From: an uncultured Collinsella sp.
GTDB taxonomy: Bacteria; Actinomycetota; Coriobacteriia; Coriobacteriales; Coriobacteriaceae
Reading direction: 5' to 3'
DNA length: 19,002 nt
NCBI GenBank assembly: GCA_900541715.1
Contig: UQLI01000035.1
Span: 1-19,002 of the forward strand
A program made the position numbers and the translations under genes. Of the stretch, positions 14,017 to 19,002 are shown in pieces (the stretch's first letter is position 1; every line of letters starts with the position of its first letter). A model generated the notes under the pieces. It saw only the letters and a program-made list of their open reading frames with translations, did not search any database and was not told the origin of the DNA.

Positions 14017-14607
14017 TTAGAGGCAAGCCTCAGCGATGCGCTTTTTGAGTTCGTCGATGCCGGTACCGGTTTGGGAGCTTGTGATGATTACGTTCTCGGC
14101 CGGGACGTTGAGCTGCTTTTTGATGGCTGCTGCCTGGCGGGCCTGCTGGGTGCGGCTGAGCTTGTCGGCCTTGGTGAGGCAGACGATAAAGTTGAACTCG
14201 TTGCCCTGCAGGTAGTCGATCATGTCATGGTCGAGCTTACTGGGATCGTGGCGAATGTCCACCAGCGATACAACCAGGTTAAAGCTGCGCTCGGAGTCGA
14301 AGAAGTCGCCGATAAGTTCTGCCCAGCGGTCACGCTCGGCCTTGGAACGGCGAGCGAAACCGTAGCCCGGCAGGTCCACAAAGTGCACGTCGTCGGCCTC
14401 GAAGAAATTGATATTGCTCGTTTTGCCCGGCGTGCTCGAAACCTTGACGAGGTTCTTGCGGCCGAAGAGCTTGTTCATGATGGAGGACTTGCCCACGTTG
14501 GAGCGGCCCACAAAGCTCACCTCGGGACAGGTGGACTCGGGGATCTGCGAAACCTTGCCATAGCTGGCGACGAACTTGGCAAGCTGGTAGTTAATGGAAT
14601 CGGCCAT
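14017..14607 (-). CDS. engB: Ribosome biogenesis GTPase EngB (YihA/YsxC)
   Basis: This essential GTPase assists late assembly of the large ribosomal subunit. The 196-residue protein has G1 GRSNVGKSS (34-42), G2 around STPGKT (58-63), G3 DLPGYG (78-83), G4 TKAD (145-148) and G5 TSS (176-178). The length matches the family. The ATG at 14607 is preferred over the GTG at 14613 because AAGGAG then sits 5 nt upstream. It is downstream of mtnN on the same strand with a 42-nt gap and no terminator, so the two are probably co-transcribed. I see no clear terminator after it; the DUF3990 operator lies beyond. Confidence 0.96.
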   Translation of the reverse strand: MADSINYQLAKFVASYGKVSQIPESTCPEVSFVGRSNVGKSSIMNKLFGRKNLVKVSSTPGKTSNINFFEADDVHFVDLPGYGFARRSKAERDRWAELIGDFFDSERSFNLVVSLVDIRHDPSKLDHDMIDYLQGNEFNFIVCLTKADKLSRTQQARQAAAIKKQLNVPAENVIITSSQTGTGIDELKKRIAEACL

Positions 14608-14649
14608 GGACACTCCTTGGTCGTAGGTTTTTACAAAACGGGCGCGCTA

Positions 14650-15387
14650 TTACGCGGCGGCGATACGACGAACGATGTCAAGCGTGATGCCGCTCGCGGT
14701 ACGGGCGTACTCATCCAGATCGAACTCGCGCTCGCAAATTGCATCGTACGCCTCGTCACAATTATCGCTGATAGCGCGCAACACCAGGCAATCGACACCA
14801 TTTTTGGTTGCGACATGGGCAATTGCCGCGCCCTCCATGCCGACACAATCGGCATGCGTCGCCTCGATAGCGTCGTTGCGCATGGTGGCGCCCGTCACAA
14901 AGCGGTTACCCGTGGCAATCGTGCCGACCAGGAACTGCTTGGTGCCCTCATTCGAAGCGACTGCATTTGTCGAAGCGTCAACAAACCCACGCTCAGCAAG
15001 CACTTCGGCGGCAATATCGACCAGCGCGGGCGTCGAGCCAAACTCCTCGAGCCCCGGTGCGGACTCGGCGATAAGCGCGGTATCGGTATCCAGATAGCGC
15101 AGGCGTTTGCCAATGACCACGTCGTCGATATGGAGCTTGGGGTTCAAACCGCCCGCAATGCCCGAAAACACAACAGCCTGCGGAGCATACTTGCTAATGA
15201 GGTGCTGTGTTGCAGCGGCGGCGTTCACCGTGCCCATGCCCGCCGTTGTGGCGACAACTGTCAGGCCGTCGAGCTCACCGCTCACAACGGTCAAGCCTGC
15301 CTCCCGTGCCTCGCAAACGTCGCTCAGCTCTTCCTTAATCTGCATGATCTCTTTTTCGAGCGCACCGATAATCGCAATGGTAGCCAT
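14650..15387 (-). CDS. mtnN: 5'-methylthioadenosine/S-adenosylhomocysteine nucleosidase
   Basis: This enzyme cleaves adenine from methylthioadenosine, S-adenosylhomocysteine and 5'-deoxyadenosine. It recycles the products of SAM-dependent reactions, which include radical-SAM enzymes such as the PflA encoded nearby. The 245-residue protein has the family's N-terminal IIGALEKE with Glu11, FSGIAGGLNP, the purine-side GMEGAAIAHVA with Met184 and Glu185, and catalytic Asp208 in RAISDNCD. The start is the ATG at 15387 with GGGGA 5 nt upstream; a TTG four codons before is less likely. It is first gene of the probable mtnN-engB operon. Confidence 0.95.
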   Translation of the reverse strand: MATIAIIGALEKEIMQIKEELSDVCEAREAGLTVVSGELDGLTVVATTAGMGTVNAAAATQHLISKYAPQAVVFSGIAGGLNPKLHIDDVVIGKRLRYLDTDTALIAESAPGLEEFGSTPALVDIAAEVLAERGFVDASTNAVASNEGTKQFLVGTIATGNRFVTGATMRNDAIEATHADCVGMEGAAIAHVATKNGVDCLVLRAISDNCDEAYDAICEREFDLDEYARTASGITLDIVRRIAAA

Positions 15388-15425
15388 GCCATTCCCCAAA
15401 CCTATTCGAAATTCTCAACCACGGT

Positions 15426-15458
15426 ATGGTACCAGCATTTTGTTTGACCTCGTCAAAC
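15426..15458 (-). promoter_or_regulatory. Promoter and small operator-like repeat for mtnN-engB
   Basis: On the minus strand TTGACG (15456-15451) and TACCAT (15431-15426) are 19 nt apart. The -35 lies within an inverted repeat, GTTTGAC-CTC-GTCAAAC (15442-15458). The repeat has no U-tract, so it is more likely an operator than the terminator of the upstream gene. Confidence 0.4.
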
Positions 15459-15465
15459 GAACACG

Positions 15466-16584
15466 CTAAGCCAGTGCAGCTCGCGTATCAAACAGAGCCT
15501 TTGCAATCGCGGCCGTAACCTCGCTCGAGCGGTCGCTCCACGGCATCGATGTCATGATACCCATGACATAGGTACAGCCATCGATGTCGATAAGGCCCGC
15601 ATCGCATGTCGAGTAGTAACCATCCTCGCTAATCCAGCCTGCCTTGTTGCGCACCAAAACCTGCTCGTCCGCAATGCCATCGCGAATAAACGAGCGCGAT
15701 GTTGATGCCAGAAGGCCCGACAACCACTGTGAAGTCTCGGTATCCATGCTCAGATACTCGCTCATCTCACGCCATAACCTCGCAGAAGTGCGCGGGCAGT
15801 AGGTCGGAAAATCACTCATCGGATTCAGTGCCGTTTCGTCATCAACACCCAGATTGGCAATCCAATCCTCATAGCCATCATGGTCAAACGCCGCGCGTAA
15901 CGCGATAAACGAATCGTTGTCCGAGTTGACGACCGCGGCCTCGATAAGGTCACGCACTGTCTGCCAGCCCATGCTGTAACCACCATACGTGGCTAAAGGC
16001 CCATCGAGCGACACCTGCCCCGATTCGACCAACATCTCGCAAATATAGAGTGCATACAGCGCCTTATAACTGCTCGCTCCATACACCTCAACATCGGCGT
16101 TATACGTCACGCCCCTACCACTCGATAGGTCGTAGAACACTACACCCACGTCGCCCAGCTCCTGCGCCCGACACAGGGCATCCTGGAGCGAGGCAAGGCT
16201 CTCATCCTCCAAGGCAGGAGTCTTGTTATCCACCAACGAGAAGGTCCGAACGGTATCACCCGAAGGGATATCGTTGAAGTCCGCCTTCGAAAGTCTCGTC
16301 TTGAGATCTGCCGTCGACAGAGCTTGATCTGCCGACGCTTTGGACTTTGAAACCTTCTCGTTTTGCAGCTGTACCGTTGACGCATCTGGGCGCCCCGTTC
16401 GCTCCGAGGCGTAGGTTTTAACGGTAATTCCGAGGATAATAACCGCCGACGTTAGCATCCCAATAGCGGCAATCTTCCTCACGCGGATGCGAGCGCCGGC
16501 AAGGCCACGCGAAGACGTGCCCTTCGTCTTATATCTGCTGCCATGCTGCGGCACATACTCGTCCCGCGATGCGATGTTTCGCAC
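15466..16584 (-). CDS. Membrane-anchored class A beta-lactamase-like serine hydrolase
   Basis: This 372-residue protein has a basic cytosolic start, one membrane helix at about 38-57 (IAAIGMLTSAVIILGITV) and a low-complexity linker. An extracellular beta-lactamase/transpeptidase-fold domain follows from about 125. Active-site motifs are SSYK (171-174, Ser171 and Lys174), SDN (221-223) and KAG (314-316) in place of the usual KTG or KSG. There is no clear class A Glu166 omega loop, so penicillin hydrolysis is uncertain; a D,D-peptidase-like role or another wall function is possible. The start is GTG at 16584, set by AGGAG with 5-nt spacing; an ATG at 16623 lacks a ribosome binding site. It stands alone, with a 261-nt gap upstream. 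Confidence 0.82.
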   Translation of the reverse strand: MRNIASRDEYVPQHGSRYKTKGTSSRGLAGARIRVRKIAAIGMLTSAVIILGITVKTYASERTGRPDASTVQLQNEKVSKSKASADQALSTADLKTRLSKADFNDIPSGDTVRTFSLVDNKTPALEDESLASLQDALCRAQELGDVGVVFYDLSSGRGVTYNADVEVYGASSYKALYALYICEMLVESGQVSLDGPLATYGGYSMGWQTVRDLIEAAVVNSDNDSFIALRAAFDHDGYEDWIANLGVDDETALNPMSDFPTYCPRTSARLWREMSEYLSMDTETSQWLSGLLASTSRSFIRDGIADEQVLVRNKAGWISEDGYYSTCDAGLIDIDGCTYVMGIMTSMPWSDRSSEVTAAIAKALFDTRAALA

Positions 16585-16742
16585 GTGGTCTCCTGACTGC
16601 CACCGTTTATATACGAGCAGCATGATACCGAGCAGGCATTTCTTTCCAAAGATATTCAGCAGCGTTTAAGGTGTCTTTAAAGAAACCACAAGCGTATTTA
16701 TCCAAATGGCACGATTCTGTTGCGCATCTCTACCCAAAACGA

Positions 16743-16809
16743 AGTTGCGGTGAAATGGTTCCTGTTTGGGCGACATGGGCCTAAAAACAAGAACTATTCC
16801 ACCGCAACT
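16743..16809. repeat. Imperfect 25-bp inverted repeat
   Basis: AGTTGCGGTGAAATGGTTCC and the next five bases (16743-16767) pair with 16785-16809 with three mismatches. Depending on the strand, some of these become G-U pairs in RNA. The 17-nt loop includes GGGCGACATGGGCC. It lies between the end of pflA (16846) and the start of the serine hydrolase. The rest of the 16585-16845 gap shows no gene. Confidence 0.6.
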
Positions 16810-16845
16810 CAGCTGGGAACGAGGGGATATGAGGGCTATGGCATG

Positions 16846-17664
16846 CTATCCGATAGCGTTTTTGAGCTCCGCACGGCGCTTTTTCATACCGGCCATAACG
16901 GCATTGCGCAGCTCGGGCATGCGCGCGGTATCCATCTGGGGCACGCCCTCGAGCTTATAGGGAATGCCCAGTTGCTCGTACTTGACGACACCCATCGTGT
17001 GATACGGCAGCATTTCCAGGCCCACCACGTTGTGCCATGGAGCGATGAGGCGACCGAGCTTCTCGCACTCCTCCGCCGTGTCGGTAATGCCCGGCACAAC
17101 CACGTGGCGGATAACGACCTTGATATTGCGACGTGCAAGCTCATCGCCAAACGCCAGGATGCGTGCGGGATCACAACCGGTCAGCTTTTTATGCTCGACC
17201 GGGTCGGCATGCTTAATATCGAGCAGTACCATGTCGGTCTCGTTGAGCACGGCATCGAACTTCTCGGGATGCTGAGGGTCGAAGGCGTAGCCACAGCTAT
17301 CCAGGCAGGTATGCACACGACCATCGGGGTTGTTGTGCATTGCACGGAACAGGTCGGCCAAAAACTCGGGCTGCAGAAGCGGCTCGCCGCCCGAAACGGT
17401 AATGCCACCGCTGCGGTAAAACTCATGGTTGCTCTGGAACTCGTCCATCAGATGCTCGACGGTCACCATGGTGCCGCCGTTAACCGACCAGGTATCGGGA
17501 TTGTGGCAATACGCGCAGCGCATGGGACAGCCTTGGACAAACACTACGAAGCGGATGCCGGGACCGTCAACCGTACCCATCGTCTCGATCGAATGTACGC
17601 GGCCCAGGGCAAACGCGGAGTCCTCGGGACGAGCGTCCACACCCTCGAGCGTCATCTCAGCCAT
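16846..17664 (-). CDS. pflA: Pyruvate formate-lyase activating enzyme
   Basis: This radical-SAM enzyme makes the glycyl radical of pyruvate formate-lyase under anaerobic conditions. The 272-residue protein has TMGTVDGPGIRFVVFVQGC, with the iron-sulfur cluster motif C46-x3-C50-x2-C53 in GCPMRCAYCHNP. GGITVSGGEPLLQ provides the SAM-binding GGE-type element. HTCLDSCGY, LLDIKHADP and GLEMLPYHTMG are the later PflA blocks, and there is no extra ferredoxin domain. The length matches PflA. The start at 17664 is chosen because AAGG lies upstream; an ATG at 17685 has no ribosome binding site. pflB, usually adjacent, is not in the window, so the partner must be encoded elsewhere. Confidence 0.94.
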   Translation of the reverse strand: MAEMTLEGVDARPEDSAFALGRVHSIETMGTVDGPGIRFVVFVQGCPMRCAYCHNPDTWSVNGGTMVTVEHLMDEFQSNHEFYRSGGITVSGGEPLLQPEFLADLFRAMHNNPDGRVHTCLDSCGYAFDPQHPEKFDAVLNETDMVLLDIKHADPVEHKKLTGCDPARILAFGDELARRNIKVVIRHVVVPGITDTAEECEKLGRLIAPWHNVVGLEMLPYHTMGVVKYEQLGIPYKLEGVPQMDTARMPELRNAVMAGMKKRRAELKNAIG

Positions 17665-17713
17665 TCCCGCTACCTTGCCTCTCATTGGTTTTAGTTACAT
17701 AAATGCCAGAGCC

Positions 17714-17756
17714 ATTCTAGCCCATACATATGATGGCGAAACGGTTTAGAGGTCAA
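17714..17756 (-). promoter_or_regulatory. Promoter candidate for pflA
   Basis: On the minus strand TTGACC (17756-17751) is 17 nt from TCATAT (17733-17728). A second -10-like TAGAAT lies at 17719-17714. It is 50-90 nt before the pflA start codon. The hexamers are fair, and no FNR-type dyad is evident. Confidence 0.45.
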
Positions 17757-17782
17757 TTAGGTCGTCCTATTTGACTCCACGC

Positions 17783-17820
17783 AAAAGCGGCGGGAGGGTT
17801 ATCGCAACCCGCCCACCGCC
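17783..17820 (-). terminator. Probable terminator of the DegV-family gene
   Basis: On the minus strand GGCGG with GGGTT pairs to AACCC with CCGCC (17789-17820, small internal loops, ATCGC-side loop), followed by TTTT at 17786-17783. It lies about 30 nt past the DegV-family stop codon. Confidence 0.6.
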
Positions 17821-17850
17821 GAGGCAATAGAAATCGATAGACTCCAGGCC

Positions 17851-18705
17851 TTACGCCTTAAGCGTGAGCACCGCGCCGAAGGCGGTCGGGCCGCAATGGC
17901 TCGAGATGACGCCGCCGACCTGAGTCCAGGTAATGTCCTTAAAGCCAAGATCGTGTGCATAGACTTCCATGTCGTCGCGCAGCTCCTCGGAAAGACCTAC
18001 CGAATACGCCAGGCCAATGTGCGAGTAGTCAATCTCGCCCTTGGCAACCATGTGATCAATAAAGGCGCGGGCGCACTTGAGCATAGAGCCGCGGAACTTC
18101 TTGGTTGCCACGAACTTGCCGCCCGTTACCTCAATGCAGGGCTTAATCTTGAGCAGATGGGCGCCCAGGAACGCGACGTTGGACAAGCGACCGCCCGCCT
18201 TAAGGAAGGCAAGGTCCGTAGGAACAAAGCCCAACAGCACGCGGTCCATGACGGAGTTCGCGAAGGCGAAGATCTCGTCGACGGTGGCATCGGGGTGAGC
18301 CTCGATGTATTTGGCGGTCTCGACGACAACAAGCGACTGGCCTACCGAGACAAAGCGCGTGTCCATGGAGAACACGTAGTCGCGCCCCTGGGCCGCAATC
18401 TTTGAGGACTGATGCGAACAGGTCGTGGCCTCGGAATATGCAAGATGCAAAATAGTCGCGTCGGGCTGCTCAGCGTGAATGCGGTCGTACACGTGAGCAA
18501 AATCCGCAGGCGCGCAGCCACTGGTCTTGGGCATCACGCCAAACTCATTGCAGCGCGAATAAATCTCGAGCGGATCGATCGAGCCGTCCTCGACGGTCTC
18601 GTCACCAATCGTGACATGCATGGGCACGCGCACGATGCCGTAGCGCTCGCAGAGCTCCGGCGTCACATCCGACCCAGACTCGACCACGATTACGTACTTG
18701 CCCAT
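17851..18705 (-). CDS. DegV-family fatty-acid-binding protein
   Basis: DegV proteins bind long-chain fatty acids. In Gram-positives the FakB members present them to the kinase FakA for incorporation into phospholipid. The 284-residue protein has the N-terminal V.VVESGSDVTPELCERYGI, PKTSGCAPADF (the family's T-S-x-P loop, with C here), DTRFVSVGQSLVV and the lipid-pocket GRLSNVAFLGAHLLKIKPCIEV. The C-terminal HCGPTAFGAV matches the H.GPG.lG. pattern of FakB with a changed glycine. It starts at 18705, where the family begins (MGKYVIVVESGSD); no good ribosome binding site is seen there, and an upstream in-frame stretch to 18816 looks non-coding. No fakA is nearby, so the role is inferred from family. 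Confidence 0.92.
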   Translation of the reverse strand: MGKYVIVVESGSDVTPELCERYGIVRVPMHVTIGDETVEDGSIDPLEIYSRCNEFGVMPKTSGCAPADFAHVYDRIHAEQPDATILHLAYSEATTCSHQSSKIAAQGRDYVFSMDTRFVSVGQSLVVVETAKYIEAHPDATVDEIFAFANSVMDRVLLGFVPTDLAFLKAGGRLSNVAFLGAHLLKIKPCIEVTGGKFVATKKFRGSMLKCARAFIDHMVAKGEIDYSHIGLAYSVGLSEELRDDMEVYAHDLGFKDITWTQVGGVISSHCGPTAFGAVLTLKA

Positions 18706-18790
18706 TAATATCACGACCCATCTCGACATTGGCTTTTCAATACATGGCACGCACCGCCGCACTGTTGCACAACGGCGTCCAAGCGCCAAA

Positions 18791-18829
18791 GAGACGCCGC
18801 CCCTTGCACACAACAAAGGACAGCGTCTC
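18791..18829. other. Hairpin upstream of the DegV-family gene
   Basis: GAGACGC (18791-18797) pairs with GCGTCTC (18823-18829), and partial inner pairing (CCTTG with CAAAGG) is possible. On the minus strand it is followed by TTTGG, too short for a good terminator. It could be leader structure of the DegV-family gene or the end of a gene beyond the window. I see no gene in 18706-19002. Confidence 0.45.
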
Positions 18830-18946
18830 CCTGGAAAACTCCGTGCTTATCTGAGATTCTACACGGTTTATTAAGGAGTGTTACTTATTCCGCAAACGGT
18901 AGCTATACGCGATGAACGGCCTTGATTATCGACTTTATCCGAACAC

Positions 18947-18986
18947 TTCCCACATTCATCCGCACATGTACGGATGAATGTGGGAA
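18947..18986. repeat. Near-perfect 40-bp palindrome at the window end
   Basis: TTCCCACATTCATCCG (18947-18962) pairs with CGGATGAATGTGGGAA (18971-18986). The 8-nt centre, CACATGTA, contains the palindrome ACATGT, so only one position breaks symmetry. There is no U-tract on either side. It may be an operator or another intergenic repeat; the neighbouring gene lies outside the window. Confidence 0.65.
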
Positions 18987-19002
18987 CCCGATACCCTGAG
19001 GG

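Noticed and set aside
14071..15447. 458-codon open frame on the plus strand opposite engB and mtnN
   Set aside because: It is the antisense of two well-recognised genes. High GC leaves few stops, it spans the gap between them, and it resembles no family.
16720..17694. 324-codon open frame on the plus strand over pflA
   Set aside because: Antisense to a clear radical-SAM gene with intact motifs; it also runs through the inverted repeat at 16743-16809.

Overview
The window is GC-rich, gene-dense bacterial chromosome. The protein sequences look like the Coriobacteriia (Actinomycetota), most likely Collinsella or a close gut relative. This rests on general protein character and the mixture of gene families; there is no rRNA gene to confirm it. 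No plasmid, prophage or complete insertion sequence is visible.

Layout. (1) 1-730: a possible gene tail, a small conserved cytosolic protein and a terminator. (2) 731-4203, minus: a two-gene MacB/FtsX-type ABC exporter, bracketed by a 28-nt inverted repeat (696-723 and 4261-4288). (3) 4405-5113, plus: a GyrI-like protein with an SOS-box-like palindrome on its promoter. (4) 5114-6024: a scar. The front of an Abi_2 gene runs directly into the tail of a ClC chloride channel, followed by an array of alternating 15-bp half-sites with a 62-bp period. (5) 6065-12288: O6-alkylguanine-DNA alkyltransferase (minus), then aspartate-family synthesis: asd and lysC (minus), divergent from thrC and thrB (plus). 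Together these lead from aspartate to threonine, except for homoserine dehydrogenase, which is not in the window. (6) 12575-13985, minus: a DUF3990 toxin-like gene with an overlapping XRE regulator, behind an operator of nested palindromes. (7) 14017-15387, minus: mtnN and engB. (8) 15466-16584, minus: a membrane-anchored class A beta-lactamase-like serine hydrolase. (9) 16846-18705, minus: pyruvate formate-lyase activase and a DegV-family lipid-binding protein.

The most unusual content is between the genes. Three long hairpins (6852-6981, 11282-11393, 12312-12434) differ in helix sequence but share one architecture: an outer helix of 22-28 bp, an internal loop with TCCGCA on the 5' side and GAGGAC or CAGGAC on the 3' side, a short helix whose pairs covary, and an inner helix. 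Two of them are capped by a C-GAA-G triloop. The third copy reads on the minus strand. They lack U-tracts, so they are not simple terminators. They look like a dispersed structured RNA or single-strand DNA hairpin family, and they cluster here around asd, thrC and thrB. I see at least four other classes of palindromic intergenic sequence, so this genome seems rich in such elements.
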